Position numbers and translations under genes: made by a program. From Jiella mangrovi (lineage in GTDB: Bacteria > Pseudomonadota > Alphaproteobacteria > Rhizobiales > Rhizobiaceae): DNA of 64,000 nucleotides. The notes beneath the pieces are model-generated. The model searched no databases. It saw only the letters and a program-made list of their open reading frames with translations, and was not told where the DNA came from. This document shows positions 24,594-34,190 of the stretch, one piece after another. Numbering within the stretch: the stretch's first letter is position 1; each line of letters begins with the position of its first letter. The DNA lies in NCBI RefSeq assembly GCF_017815135.1, contig NZ_JAGJCF010000020.1, positions 1 to 64,000 of the forward strand, written 5' to 3'.

Positions 24594-26096
24594 TCATGCC
24601 GTGTGACCCCGCTCGAGTCCGACACGCGCGAGATAGTCCTCAAGGCGGGCGGTCTCGTCCGCCGCAACGACCGCCCCGACATAGCCATCGGGGCGCACCA
24701 GCACCCGGTCGCCGGAAGTAAGGCCGTAGGCTCTGTGAAACTCGCCTTTATCGTCGACGAGGTCACCTGTTCGGCCAAAGGCGTGGATGCGAAGTCTCTG
24801 CCGTGCGCAAACGCCGGCTTCGCTTGCGGCAAGGAGCGTCCAGTGGGGCCCGGCGAACAGATCGAACAGGCGATGGGGTTGCCCTGCTGCTCCTCGTACA
24901 TGGGCGTCGGGCGCACGATCTCCGGCGGTAGGAAGGCCGTTCCGCTCCGGTGCTTCCATCGCGAGCGAGCTTCCGGGATAGCCGATATCGAGTTGGTGAA
25001 CATCGTCGCCGCGCCGCATCTCGCCCCGCTTCATTGCCTCCAGATGGCCGGTCGAAAGACCTAGCATAGCCTGCGCAACCGGGCGCCGTTCCTCTTCGAA
25101 GCTGTCGAGAAGTGCGACGGGCGCGCCGCGCGCGACGGCGCCCAACTTCCAGCCGAGATTGTAGGCGTCCTGCACGCTGGTATTGAGGCCTTGGCCGCCC
25201 GTCGGCGGGTGAGTGTGGGCGGCATCTCCGATTAGGAAAGCGTGGCCGATCCGATAACGGTCGGCGAGCCGTGCGTTCATGTGAAAGGCGGACGCCCAGG
25301 AGACGTCCTGGACGGTGAGGTCGTCGCGCCCGGTCCTTTCGGCCAACATGGCCGTCAGCCCCTCTGGTGACAGATCGACGTCGCCTTCCAGCGGGATCGG
25401 ACCCTGAAGCTGAAAAAGATCGGTGCCTGCCAGAGGGCAAACAAAGATCTGCTTCTCTAAGTCCCCTTGGCCGAAGCGATGCCAGACCTTGCGCGACAAG
25501 CCGGTCAGGGTCACGTCCGCGACGATCGCGCGCACGCCGAGCGTCGCGCCGGGGAACCCGATTTGGAGGGCGGACCGCACGAAGCTTCGCCCGCCATCCG
25601 CGCCGACGAGCCAGCGAAGGCGGACGACCTCTTCGCCGTCTTGACCGGCGATGCGCGCGGTAACGCCTCGGCTATCTTGGGCAAAGCCTATCAATTCATG
25701 GCTGAATTCCGGCTGGTGGCCGAGTTCCATCAGCCGTTCGCGCATGACGCGCTCGGTCAGGAACTGGGGCACCATCAGAGACTGACGGAAGGGTTCGGCT
25801 GTGGTTGCCGGACGGACCTCCATCACGTCCTTGTCCGTGAAGCGGCCGTTCTTATGGTATTGCCGCTGTTTGGGGTAGGACCCTCCGGCCGCTCTGATCC
25901 GGTCGAGGATGCCCAGATCCTCGAACACTTCCAGCGTACGCGGCTGGATGCCCTTTCCGCGCGATCCGTGAAACGGTTCGGCACGCTTTTCGATCAGCCG
26001 AAATGTGATTCCTTGGCGGGCGAGGTCGATGGCGAGTGTCAGCCCGGCTGCGCCCGCACCGCAGATGAGCACGTCAAAGGTAGAGTTCGTATTCAT
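24594..26096 (-). CDS. FAD-dependent aromatic monooxygenase (PheA/TfdB-like)
   Basis: About 500 residues of the class-A flavoprotein hydroxylase family. Landmarks: GAGAAGLTLAIDLARQGI (GxGxxG FAD motif), the DG motif LVGADGGRSFVRSALQIGF, and GDAAHTHPPTGGQGLNTSVQ (second FAD motif) followed by DAYNLGWKLGAV. The C-terminal thioredoxin-like extension (RLFDLFAGPHWTLLAA to VRPDGYVGAVV) is typical of phenol/salicylate/polyketide hydroxylases. The ATG at 26096 is preceded by GAGG; longer frames run into the operator region. It is divergent from a MarR regulator with two matching operator-like sequences, and convergent with the EthD operon. Confidence 0.93.
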   Translation of the reverse strand: MNTNSTFDVLICGAGAAGLTLAIDLARQGITFRLIEKRAEPFHGSRGKGIQPRTLEVFEDLGILDRIRAAGGSYPKQRQYHKNGRFTDKDVMEVRPATTAEPFRQSLMVPQFLTERVMRERLMELGHQPEFSHELIGFAQDSRGVTARIAGQDGEEVVRLRWLVGADGGRSFVRSALQIGFPGATLGVRAIVADVTLTGLSRKVWHRFGQGDLEKQIFVCPLAGTDLFQLQGPIPLEGDVDLSPEGLTAMLAERTGRDDLTVQDVSWASAFHMNARLADRYRIGHAFLIGDAAHTHPPTGGQGLNTSVQDAYNLGWKLGAVARGAPVALLDSFEEERRPVAQAMLGLSTGHLEAMKRGEMRRGDDVHQLDIGYPGSSLAMEAPERNGLPTAGDRAPDAHVRGAAGQPHRLFDLFAGPHWTLLAASEAGVCARQRLRIHAFGRTGDLVDDKGEFHRAYGLTSGDRVLVRPDGYVGAVVAADETARLEDYLARVGLERGHTA

Positions 26097-26109
26097 GTGA
26101 ACCTCAATT

Positions 26110-26172
26110 TGTGTATAATGCACATAATAGGAGGTCGTGTATGTCGTCAAGAAAAAAAGTGCATAATACACA
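26110..26172. promoter_or_regulatory. Pair of inverted MarR-operator-like sites
   Basis: TGTGTATAATGCAC (26110-26123) and GTGCATAATACACA (26159-26172) are reverse complements in 13 of 14 positions; each is also nearly palindromic itself. The first contains TATAAT (26114-26119), a consensus -10 for marR, and its complement lies in the monooxygenase promoter. The second falls in the first codons of marR. This places one operator over both promoters and a second inside marR, a layout allowing cooperative repression. Confidence 0.7.
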
Positions 26173-26635
26173 TATTGGAGCGTGGGTCCGCGACTTGCAC
26201 GAGGTGCTCATCGATATCGTCAGCGTTGTTAACCAGCCGCAGCGCGACGAAGCCATGATGCAAGAGGCCGGCATCGCGCTCGACCGTGCGCTGTTTCCGC
26301 TGCTTGTCCTGATTGAGCGGCGCGGACCGATCGGCGTGGGTGACCTCGCCGACGCGGTCGGTCGCGATTACACGACCGTGAGCCGTCAAGTGGCGAAGCT
26401 GCAAAGTCTCAATCTCGTCGAACGACGCAAGGGCGAGAGCGACCGCCGGGTCCACAAGGCCGTGATCGCACCCAAAGGCAAGACAATGACCGATGCTGTC
26501 GATTCGGCGCGCGAGCGAACCGCCCTTGAGATCTTTCACTCCTGGGACGACCAGGATGTAAGTGAACTGATACGGCTGATGCGGAAATTTGCGGAAGCGA
26601 TCAAGGAGAAACCTGGTTCGCCTTTCAGCTCGTGA
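26141..26635 (+). CDS. MarR-family transcriptional regulator
   Basis: A 164-residue MarR protein: ALFPLLVLIERRGPIGVGDL then ADAVGRDYTTVSRQVAKLQS and the wing LVERRKGESDRRVHKAVIAP (conserved DRR). I choose ATG 26141, which follows AGGAGG; an ATG thirty bases earlier lacks a site. Its promoter overlaps the operator pair and the divergent flavoprotein monooxygenase, its probable target. Phenolic ligands usually release MarR proteins. Confidence 0.92.
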   Translation: MSSRKKVHNTHIGAWVRDLHEVLIDIVSVVNQPQRDEAMMQEAGIALDRALFPLLVLIERRGPIGVGDLADAVGRDYTTVSRQVAKLQSLNLVERRKGESDRRVHKAVIAPKGKTMTDAVDSARERTALEIFHSWDDQDVSELIRLMRKFAEAIKEKPGSPFSS

Positions 26636-27658
26636 TGCAGGCATTAAGATCCGGCAGAGCCTAGGGCTGAGATCGCTCGCCGGTGATTATCGAGGTGTCG
26701 CGGTCATCTCGCATATCGATCGAGGCGCGGCCTAATCGCCCAACGGTCAACTACAACGACTGAATTGCCACGCAGTCTGGTGAAACCTCATTTGCCTATA
26801 TCAAAGAAAATTAGGCGGCCTACGAGGTTGTGTTCATCGTCGCGATCAGCCCGTCGGCCACGAGTGTCCAGAACCCTTCGTCGCCGGACGACGTTTTACC
26901 CAAAAGCTCGTCATAGCAAGGTGCCGGCGGTGCCCCTAGACGAGCGTTAGCCGATGACGCCGACAATCCTCATTTTTGGGGACGAAGGACTGATCGACCA
27001 CGATAGGGTGATGGGGCAACCGCCGCTCATCGGTTGTGAAGCATAGGCAAATCCGACGAGCGATGTGGGGCCGCTGTAATATTACCAGGGCGTCAAGTCC
27101 GCGGCAATGCCGCCCGCCCGGTCCAAGGTCTGACCGAAGGCGGCAGTCGCGACATTCCATCCATCGCGCACAGATCGTCCGCCGGGAAGCCAGCGTGACA
27201 CTCCTATGGTGCTTTTGAGCCCGGCGACTGCGGACGCTGAAGACGAGTTCGCCGCGGCGATACGCCACCCATCCTCATTCCCTGGCGCAGAGGGCTCGTT
27301 TAGATTCGACTCGGCTTGTGAAACCAAAAGCGGGTCGCGCGATTCGCACGCCGTCCGACAATCGGTAAACAGGAGGACCCCCTCGGGGACCGTCAGGTTT
27401 TGGTGTTTCTGCGCGTGTCCTTTCGCCAAGCTCGTTTTGTCTTCGCTGCCGCGCGTTTCCGCCGCTTGTCCCGAACGCGCAAGTGTTGAGACAACCCGGT
27501 TGGCGATCGCCAGCCGCTGCGATTTCTCCTCATTGACAATCTGACGCGCGGTAGGTTCCACAGCGGCCATGCGCGATTGGTGGGGCGCCGTCGGTCCGGT
27601 CGGACCGAAGATGGACTTGTAAAGCCCGGCCCCTCCCCCCATCGCGTGTAGGGCAATC
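26636..27658. other. ~1 kb without a recognisable gene
   Basis: Between the marR stop and the IS3 left end no frame looks like a real gene on either strand. The longest open frame (minus 27768-27082) crosses the IS end and has no family features. A short plus frame at 26954 begins MTPTILIFGDEGLIDHDRV, weakly like the start of a receiver domain (TILIVEDEALI), and another at ~26829 is faintly receiver-like; both are too decayed to call. The stretch is best seen as degraded sequence. Confidence 0.5.
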
Positions 27659-27724
27659 TGAGGTGGTCCCGGTTTCCCGGACAGTTGGATAAGCTTGGTT
27701 CGCCCGAGAGAGAGGACGAACCCG

Positions 27725-28009
27725 ATGACGGGGAAACGGAAGCGGTATTCGGCGGACTTCAAGGCCAAGGTGGCGCTGGAGGCGATCCGAGGTGAGATGA
27801 CGCTGGCACAACTTGCCGCCTAGCACGGCATCCACCAGACGATGATCAACGCCTGGAAGAAGCAGGCGATGGAAGGCATGTCAGGAGTGTTCTCGGGAAA
27901 GGCCGAGGCGGCTCAGGCTGATCGGGAGGCGGAGGTGGAGCGGCTTCACGCCAAGATTGGCCAACTGGTCGTGGAACGCGATTTTTTAGCGAAGGCCTCC
28001 GGTCGATGA
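27725..28009 (+). pseudogene. IS3-family OrfA with internal amber stop
   Basis: The frame from ATG 27725 reads MTGKRKRYSADFKAKVALEA then IRGEMTLAQLAA, a TAG at codon 33 (27821-27823), then HGIHQTMINAWKKQAMEGMS and a coiled-coil tail to the TGA at 28007. Without the stop it would be a normal ~94-residue OrfA with an HTH. Transposition by this copy should be impaired unless the amber is suppressed or a relative acts in trans. Confidence 0.85.
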
Positions 28010-28860
28010 GCGTGGCACGGAGGCGGGAGATGATCGAGCCGAAGCATGCGGGCGTGACGATCCTGCGCCAATGTCAGCTCGTCGGGATCAGCCGGTCGGC
28101 CTATTACGGCCCGACCAAGGGCGAGAATGTGCTGAACCTCAGCCTGATGCGGCTGATCGACGAGCAGTTTCTGGAAACGCCGTGGTACGGCTCGCGGCAG
28201 ATGGTCCGTCACCTGCGCCGCCAAGGATACACGGTCGGACGCAAGCGGGTACGGCGGCTGATGGCCAGTATGTGTCTGGCGGCGATCTACCAGCGCCCGA
28301 GGACGACGATCCCGCACCCGGAACACAAGATCTGGCCCTATCTTCTGCGGGATACGATGATTGACCAGCCCGACCAGGTCTGGTGTGCCGATATCACCTA
28401 CATTCCGATGCGGCGCGGCTTTCTCTATCTGGTGGCCATCATGGACTGGTGGAGCCGACGCGTCCTTTCCTGGCGCCTGTCGAACACGATGGACGTCGAC
28501 TTCTGCATCGAGGCCTTGGAGGACGCGATGGCGAAGTTCGGCAAGCCGGCGATCTTCAACACAGATCAGGGCAGCCAGTTCACCAGCCCGCGCTTCACCG
28601 CGGTCTTGACCGGCGCGGGCGTGAAGGTCTCCATGGACGGGCGCGGCCGCTGGATGGACAATGTCTTCATCGAGCGGCTGTGGCGCTCGCTCAAATACGA
28701 GTGCATCTATCTCCATGCCTTCGAGACCGGTTCCGAGACGCGCGCCGGGATCTCGAAGTGGATGACCTACTACAACGTCGAACGTCCTCACTCGACCCAT
28801 GGCGGCAAGACGCCAGCAGAGGTCCATGAGGGCACCGGAATCATTAAACTGGCGGCATGA
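28006..28860 (+). CDS. IS3-family transposase OrfB (DDE integrase)
   Basis: A complete 284-residue OrfB. The retroviral-integrase-like core is intact: first Asp in QVWCADITYIPM, second in FNTDQGSQFTS, Glu in FIERLWRSLKYE. The N-terminal HTH_21-like part (CQLVGISRSAYYG, ETPWYGSRQMVRHLRRQGY) and the C-terminal NVERPHSTHGGKTPAE are also normal. The ATG overlaps the OrfA stop, so translation is by coupling or frameshift with OrfA, which here carries a stop. Confidence 0.93.
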   Translation: MSVARRREMIEPKHAGVTILRQCQLVGISRSAYYGPTKGENVLNLSLMRLIDEQFLETPWYGSRQMVRHLRRQGYTVGRKRVRRLMASMCLAAIYQRPRTTIPHPEHKIWPYLLRDTMIDQPDQVWCADITYIPMRRGFLYLVAIMDWWSRRVLSWRLSNTMDVDFCIEALEDAMAKFGKPAIFNTDQGSQFTSPRFTAVLTGAGVKVSMDGRGRWMDNVFIERLWRSLKYECIYLHAFETGSETRAGISKWMTYYNVERPHSTHGGKTPAEVHEGTGIIKLAA

Positions 28861-28937
28861 CGAACATCTGAACCAAGCTTAACTCAGCCGCCAGCCTGTC
28901 CGGGAAACCGGGACCACCTCATTTCTCCCAGGCGGCT

Positions 28938-30611
28938 TTGGTCCTGTCTGCAATTGAGAAATCGATGGCGCGCATCGAATTTGACCGAGATGGAAAAATT
29001 CTCGGGGCCAATGAGAATTTCTGCGACCTCATGGGTTATTCCTTAGTTGAAATTGTCGGGAAGCACCATTCGATCTTCGTTGAGCGTGGCCACGCACAGT
29101 CCCGCGAGTACCAGGCGCACTGGGAAACCCTGCGCGGCGGCAAATTTATCTGCACCGAGTTCAAGCGTATCTCTAAGACCGGCACCGAGATATATGTTCG
29201 AGGATCCTACAATCCGATCGTCGACTACAAGGGAAAAGTGATAAAAATTGTTAAATTCGCGAACGATATCACCAGAACGATACTTGCTTCTCTAGATAGT
29301 GAGGCCAAGCTGCAAGCGATCGAGCGCGCTCAGGCTTCAATCGAATTCAGCGTCGATGGCCAGATCCTTGCCGCCAACCGCAACTTTCTTGATGCTGTCG
29401 GCTATGAATGGGACGAGATAGCGGGCAAGCATCATTCGATGTTCGTCGAAGAGAGCTACCGGAGTTCGCGAGACTATGCGGCCTTCTGGGAGAAGCTCAA
29501 CAGGGGCGCTTTCATCGCGGACGAATTCTGCCGGATCGACAAAGGCGGCCGGAAAGTCTACATCCAGGCATTCTACAACCCTGTGATCGATCATGGCGGC
29601 AAAGTGCTGAAGATCGTGAAATACGCCACCGACGTTACCGAACGGGTGCGCGCGGTCAGCGAAGTTGCTCAAGGCATTCGCCAACTTTCGGAGGGTGACC
29701 TCGTCCAGCGCCTCGACCGGCCATTCATTCCGGCACTCGAACCGCTGCGCGTCGACTTCAATACCTCAATGGACAAGCTGCAGAGCGCGATGCGGTCCGT
29801 CGGGGAGAACGCCAACGCGATCTCATACGGTTCGGATCAGATCATGACGTCGGCAAACGACCTCGCCCGACGCACGGAGCAGCAGGCTGCAGCCCTTGAG
29901 GAAACATCCAGTGCGCTATCGGAGATGACTGAGGCAGTGAAGCAGTCGAGCGCGCGTGCCGATGAAGCCGGACAGCTCGTCGCCCATACCAAGCTGGGCG
30001 CGGAACGATCTGGCCAGGTGGTGCGCCGCACGATTGATGCGATGGGTGAAATCGAAAAGTCCTCGGATGCGATCAGCAAGATCGTCGCCGTCATCGATGA
30101 AATCGCCTTCCAGACAAATCTTCTGGCGCTCAATGCCGGTGTCGAGGCCGCCCGAGCCGGCGAAGCCGGGAAAGGCTTCGCGGTCGTGGCGCAGGAGGTG
30201 CGGGCTCTTTCCCAACGTTCCGCAGACGCAGCAAAGGAAATCAAGGAGTTGATCGCTCGATCGAATAGCCACGTCGGTTCCGGTGTCAGTCTCGTCAACG
30301 AGGCCGGGAGAGCGCTGCAAGCCATGGTCGGCGAAGTCATGGAAATCCATGAGCACGTCCAGGCGATCGTTCAAAACGCCCGGACACAATCCGTCGGCCT
30401 CAGCGAGATCAACATAGCCATCGGGACGTTGAATAACGCCACGCAGCAGAACGTCGCTATGGGCGAGGAATCAACTGCTGCTAGCACGGACCTAGCGCAT
30501 GAAGCTGCAACATTGTCATCGCTGCTCAAGACGTTCCATACGGAAGGAACCGTCCGCTCGTCAACCTCGGAAAGTCGCGACATGCGTAGAAGACTTAGAG
30601 TGGTTGGCTGA
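28938..30611 (+). CDS. Soluble PAS-PAS methyl-accepting chemotaxis protein, start displaced by IS3
   Basis: A 557-residue chemoreceptor without membrane segments. Two PAS domains (about 8-115 and 128-237) share the GKHHSxFV motif, followed by a HAMP-like linker ([20 protein letters not shown]) and the MCP signalling domain with its hairpin tip ([20 protein letters not shown] then [20 protein letters not shown]). No C-terminal CheR-docking pentapeptide is seen. Translation now begins at a TTG 17 bp from the IS3 end; such receptors usually have ~10-15 further N-terminal residues, so the original start was probably removed. Energy or redox sensing is typical of PAS-MCPs. The 3' end is followed by ~190 bp without genes. 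Confidence 0.88.
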   Translation: MVLSAIEKSMARIEFDRDGKILGANENFCDLMGYSLVEIVGKHHSIFVERGHAQSREYQAHWETLRGGKFICTEFKRISKTGTEIYVRGSYNPIVDYKGKVIKIVKFANDITRTILASLDSEAKLQAIERAQASIEFSVDGQILAANRNFLDAVGYEWDEIAGKHHSMFVEESYRSSRDYAAFWEKLNRGAFIADEFCRIDKGGRKVYIQAFYNPVIDHGGKVLKIVKYATDVTERVRAVSEVAQGIRQLSEGDLVQRLDRPFIPALEPLRVDFNTSMDKLQSAMRSVGENANAISYGSDQIMTSANDLARRTEQQAAALEETSSALSEMTEAVKQSSARADEAGQLVAHTKLGAERSGQVVRRTIDAMGEIEKSSDAISKIVAVIDEIAFQTNLLALNAGVEAARAGEAGKGFAVVAQEVRALSQRSADAAKEIKELIARSNSHVGSGVSLVNEAGRALQAMVGEVMEIHEHVQAIVQNARTQSVGLSEINIAIGTLNNATQQNVAMGEESTAASTDLAHEAATLSSLLKTFHTEGTVRSSTSESRDMRRRLRVVG

Positions 30612-30802
30612 AGCTATACGTCATGCCTGTTTCTAGAACATTCGGCGCAAGATCGAGCGTCGACAACAACAGCTGCGAGGTTTTCGCCAACTAAGCAGCG
30701 CGTCGCATTTTCGGACGCAGCGATGAACATTTGCAGCGGAGGAAATGACCATTGGCCTTACTCCGGGCCGCAAGACCGATATGAAGATCGTCAGAATCGT
30801 AG

Positions 30803-32599
30803 TTATGGGTCTTGAGAAAGAATCAGGACCGAATACGAGCCGATAGTGATTTCGGCTGAGCAATCAAAACCGTCGGACTCATGCGATACTGCCTCGACAT
30901 CATAACTGTCAGCACCGGCGAAACTCTCGCTATAGCCCGACCAATCGCTGTTGAGTCGAACGCGCCACCGGCCCTCGCGCGGAAAACCAAAGCGATAATT
31001 TTCAATGGGCTGGTGAGAGAAGTTCGCGAAAACGACGACATCGTCGCCAGGACCGCCATTGGCAAATCGATGATATCCGACGACTTTCCGCTCTTCATCA
31101 ATGCGGAATACGTTGATTTCAGGTCCGGCGAGACCGGCGGTGGTGCCGTCACCGTTGCGCCTAAGCTTGATCAGGTCGCGGTAAAGTCGGACGATCCCGC
31201 GAAACTCAACACTGTGATCCCAATCTAAAGGGACGGTGTCCCTGAACCATTCCCCTTCGAGAAACTCCTGGCCTTGGAATAGCATGGGAACACCGGGTGC
31301 GGTGAACACGAGGGCAGCGCCCAACGTCGACTTCTTCTGCGCCGCCCAATGGGACGGATCGCCAGGAGCTATTTCGTGGACGATCCGTGCCTTGCCGTTC
31401 GCGACTTCGTCGTGGCTTTCCGTATAGACAACGCGTTGAAACGGATCGCCGTTGTAGTGGCCGTTGAGAGCGTGCGCGACAGTCGCCATGTGACGATCGC
31501 GATCGTCCGCCGCAAGCAAGACCTCGCGAACCGGATGGACGAATTGCGCATCCCATTGAGCACTGAAGCCGGCGCCGCCGTCATGGGGCAAGCCCGTAAT
31601 CGCCGCAACGCTTCTCAGATCTTCGGCGATCGTAATGCGACCAGGCAATCGGTCACGAATCTCGCCGTTGATGGCCTGCATCAGGCTCCAGCCTTCTGCC
31701 AGAATATCATTCGGATCGCCCTCGTTTCCTTCGACGTTGCGAATGTAAAGGGTCATGTCGAACCGCAGACCATCCAGCTTGTATTGCTCTAACCAATACA
31801 AAGCGTTGTCGCGAATGAATTGCCGGACTTCGCTTCGGCCATAGTCGGGGCGAGTATCGCCCCAAGGTGTTTTACTGCGCCAATCGTTGTAAAAGTAGAT
31901 GCCGCCTTTCTCGTCTTCACTCCAACCGTCGAATTGCCAAAGGTCGAGATCGCTCGGACCGAAGTGATTGTAGACGACGTCGAAAATGACTGCGAGGCCC
32001 TGCGCATGAGCCGCTTTAACGAGCGCTCTCAATCCATCAGGGCCGCCATAAGCAGTCTCGACAGCAAAGATATGCGACGGATTATAGCCCCAGGACAAAT
32101 CGCCCGCGAACTCCATGGCGGGCATGATCTGAATAGCATTCACCCCTAATCGCTTCAGATGATCGAGTCTCTCTATCGCATCTTCGAATGTGCCTGGGCG
32201 ATCCATATCACTTCGATGAAACGTTCCGATGTGCATCTCGTAGATGATCAGCTCGTTCTGCGGAGGCGCTATAAAGTCGTCATCGTCTGGTGCGTTTGAC
32301 GCAATGATGATTCCGTTGCCGATCGAGCTCGTCACCGCTCTCGCATAAGGGTCGATTTTCGACAGCCTCTCTTTGCCACGATGCAAAAGGAAGCGGTACT
32401 CATCGGCTGGCTTGGCATTTCCGACGTCAGCATACCAGTACCCATTCTCTTCCGAGACCATGGGTGCTTCGTCTTCTGCCCAGTCGTTGAATGAGCCTGA
32501 TACGAAAACCTTATCGGCGTTCGGAGCCCAAACCCGAAATGCAACGCCATCGTCGTGGACAATGGCACCCATTCCTGCACGTGCATCTTCTGTCGACAT
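30803..32599 (-). CDS. GH13 alpha-glucan enzyme with CBM48 (branching-enzyme-like)
   Basis: A 598-residue protein. The N-terminal CBM48/early-set domain spans ~15-95 (VAFRVWAPNADKVFVSGSFN). The GH13 barrel follows with region I DVVYNHFG, region II LDGLRFDMT (nucleophile Asp281), region III ITIAEDL (acid/base Glu326) and region IV YTESHDEV (Asp397), so all three catalytic residues are present. A beta-sandwich domain forms the C-terminus. The closest types are GlgB-like branching enzymes and glycosyltrehalose trehalohydrolases; without alignment I cannot separate them. No signal peptide, hence cytoplasmic. It is a single gene with no glycogen or trehalose partners nearby. Confidence 0.9.
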   Translation of the reverse strand: MSTEDARAGMGAIVHDDGVAFRVWAPNADKVFVSGSFNDWAEDEAPMVSEENGYWYADVGNAKPADEYRFLLHRGKERLSKIDPYARAVTSSIGNGIIIASNAPDDDDFIAPPQNELIIYEMHIGTFHRSDMDRPGTFEDAIERLDHLKRLGVNAIQIMPAMEFAGDLSWGYNPSHIFAVETAYGGPDGLRALVKAAHAQGLAVIFDVVYNHFGPSDLDLWQFDGWSEDEKGGIYFYNDWRSKTPWGDTRPDYGRSEVRQFIRDNALYWLEQYKLDGLRFDMTLYIRNVEGNEGDPNDILAEGWSLMQAINGEIRDRLPGRITIAEDLRSVAAITGLPHDGGAGFSAQWDAQFVHPVREVLLAADDRDRHMATVAHALNGHYNGDPFQRVVYTESHDEVANGKARIVHEIAPGDPSHWAAQKKSTLGAALVFTAPGVPMLFQGQEFLEGEWFRDTVPLDWDHSVEFRGIVRLYRDLIKLRRNGDGTTAGLAGPEINVFRIDEERKVVGYHRFANGGPGDDVVVFANFSHQPIENYRFGFPREGRWRVRLNSDWSGYSESFAGADSYDVEAVSHESDGFDCSAEITIGSYSVLILSQDP

Positions 32600-32881
32600 T
32601 GCGCTTTCCTTCGCCGCAACTTTTCAATATCGGCGGCAGCGAGCATCAACATGGTTTTGGCATTGAAGTTCCGATGGTCGGCGGCGTTTGGTCAGCAATC
32701 GAATAAAATCATCGACGCCGATCAATTGCCGAACGCGATCCTGCTAGCGATCGGACCGGAAAACCGCAGATATTGCTGGATGAGTGGAACCTAGTTCACT
32801 TGGAATGATTTTCGCGCGGTCTGTTTATAAACTCATCGCTGCAGACCCCGTTTTTCACGCGCTTGCTGTTTGGGGACCTTC

Positions 32882-33745
32882 ATGGCCATCCGCTACCGCT
32901 TCGGTTGTCACCTCTCGTATGAGGTGAAGAGCCCCACGCTGTTCGTTTTCAACATTGAAGCCGCGCGTTTGCCAAGGCATCAGAACTTGGCGGAGGAGCT
33001 GGTGATCAGTCCGGATTACGACCGACGCGTTCACGTCGTACCCGGTAGCGAAACTCGATATTTTGCTGTCAACGCCAAGCCTGGTCCGTTCACCTTACGC
33101 TATCAGGCTAAGGTCGACCTCGATGCGTTGCATAAAGATCCAGCTGAGATCGCCGAGACGCCTGTCCCCGAAATACCGCTTGAGGTTCTGCCCTACCTTC
33201 TCCCGTCGCGCTTCGTGTCATCTGACAGGCTCGCTTCCTTCGCCCTCAGGGAGTTTGGCCGTTTGGACCGCGGCTTCGAGCGGGTAACTGCCATCTGCAA
33301 CTGGATCTACGACAATATCGACTATAAACGCGGGACGTCAGATGGCGAGACGACGGCGGACGAGAGTTTGTTGCTTCGAGCCGGAGTTTGTCGCGATTTC
33401 TCGCACATCGCGATAGCCTTCTGCAGAGCACTCGGAATTCCGGCTCGTTATGTCAGCGCCTACGCTTTTGGCCTCGCGCCCCCTGATTTCCATGCGGTCT
33501 TCGAAGCGTATCTCGATGGACGCTGGTGGCTGTTCGATGCAACTCGTCAAGCTGCACTTGACGGTCTCGTGCGAATTGGAGCCGGACGCGACGCAGCCGA
33601 GATCGCGTTTGCTTCGCCTTTCGGCGAGATCGAAGCAGGGCCCGTCGAAGTTTTTATTGAGCGGATTGATGCACCCGGAGAAAACGCAGTGCGGACAGCG
33701 GACGCAATTTCTACTGACGACTCTGCGCCTTTGCCTGGTCAGTAG
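32882..33745 (+). CDS. Transglutaminase-like protein
   Basis: A 287-residue protein. An N-terminal immunoglobulin-like region (CHLSYEVKSPTLFVFNIEAA) leads to the transglutaminase/protease core: Cys in LRAGVCRDFSHIAIAF (~170), His in PPDFHAVFEAYLDGRWWLFD (~203) and Asp in the same block (~218), forming the Cys-His-Asp triad. Bacterial members are mostly cytoplasmic proteases or amide-hydrolases of unknown substrate. ATG 32882 is preceded by GGGGA. No signal peptide. The neighbouring GH13 gene is divergent, 282 bp away; I see nothing in the gap. Confidence 0.9.
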   Translation: MAIRYRFGCHLSYEVKSPTLFVFNIEAARLPRHQNLAEELVISPDYDRRVHVVPGSETRYFAVNAKPGPFTLRYQAKVDLDALHKDPAEIAETPVPEIPLEVLPYLLPSRFVSSDRLASFALREFGRLDRGFERVTAICNWIYDNIDYKRGTSDGETTADESLLLRAGVCRDFSHIAIAFCRALGIPARYVSAYAFGLAPPDFHAVFEAYLDGRWWLFDATRQAALDGLVRIGAGRDAAEIAFASPFGEIEAGPVEVFIERIDAPGENAVRTADAISTDDSAPLPGQ

Positions 33746-33869
33746 GCCTATCCATCTGCCGCCGATCCTGCATCCAGCGGCGATTACATCCTTCTCCCTT
33801 TGAAGTGCTACCCGACTGTGGAGCGCCCGGCTGGAGAATTCCCAGGGTGGCTCAGGCCGGCGCGCCGTT

Positions 33870-33986
33870 TCATGTGCAGTGCATCAGCTCGATCGGCGTC
33901 TCAAGGCCAATCGCGCTCTCCGGCCAGATCTCATTGTAGGCTCTACGCCAAGCCTTCGTCTTGGCGCGGGCGTCGTCAAGGCTCAT
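33870..33986 (-). pseudogene. IS3-family OrfB, C-terminal scrap
   Basis: The minus strand reads MSLDDARAKTKAWRRAYNEI then WPESAIGLETPIELMHCT and TGA. The DARAKTxAWRxxYNExxPxSAIG pattern is the C-terminal end of IS3-family OrfB proteins. Nothing of the catalytic core remains. It occupies the 445-bp gap between the transglutaminase gene and the kinase at 34191; the rest of that gap holds no gene. Confidence 0.7.
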
Positions 33987-34190
33987 GAGTCAGTGCGCGG
34001 TCAAGCATTGGCTTGGAATCTACCGGTGACGAACTCGGATGTTGGCGTTATTTGTCCTCTTGCCGGCGCGGGAGAAATCGAGAATGACGTCCTACGCGCG
34101 ACGCGATGCCCGAAAGGCGCTAGGGCTTCTAGAGGCGCCCGGCAAGCGGCCGAATACCGTCTCTTTTCCCGACCGACACGAGTGGCGGAC

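Larger units (their letters stand above)
27659..28921 (+). mobile_element. IS3-family insertion sequence with 26-bp terminal inverted repeats
   Basis: A 1263-bp element. The left end (27659-27684, beginning TGAGGTGGTCCC) and the right end (28896-28921) are exact 26-bp inverted repeats, and an inner match AAGCTTGGTTC/GAACCAAGCTT extends the similarity. OrfA and OrfB overlap by ATGA as in the family. The trinucleotides flanking the ends do not match, so no 3-bp target duplication is seen. The right end lies just before the open frame of a chemoreceptor gene, apparently removing its start. Confidence 0.93.

Noticed and set aside
26829-27010. Receiver-domain fragments
   Set aside because: TILIFGDEGLI is only weakly like a receiver start and is followed by a stop; too little to support a pseudogene call.
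27082-27768. Minus-strand open frame of 228 codons
   Set aside because: Crosses the IS3 left end and overlaps orfA; composition is not protein-like and no domain is visible.
28938-29290. LOV domains in the chemoreceptor
   Set aside because: The PAS domains carry GKHHSIFV rather than GxNCRFLQ; the flavin-adduct cysteine is absent.
33879-34190. Upstream extension of the kinase starting at 34191
   Set aside because: The extra ~104 codons run over the antisense transposase scrap and do not resemble a domain; the GAF domain begins right after 34191.
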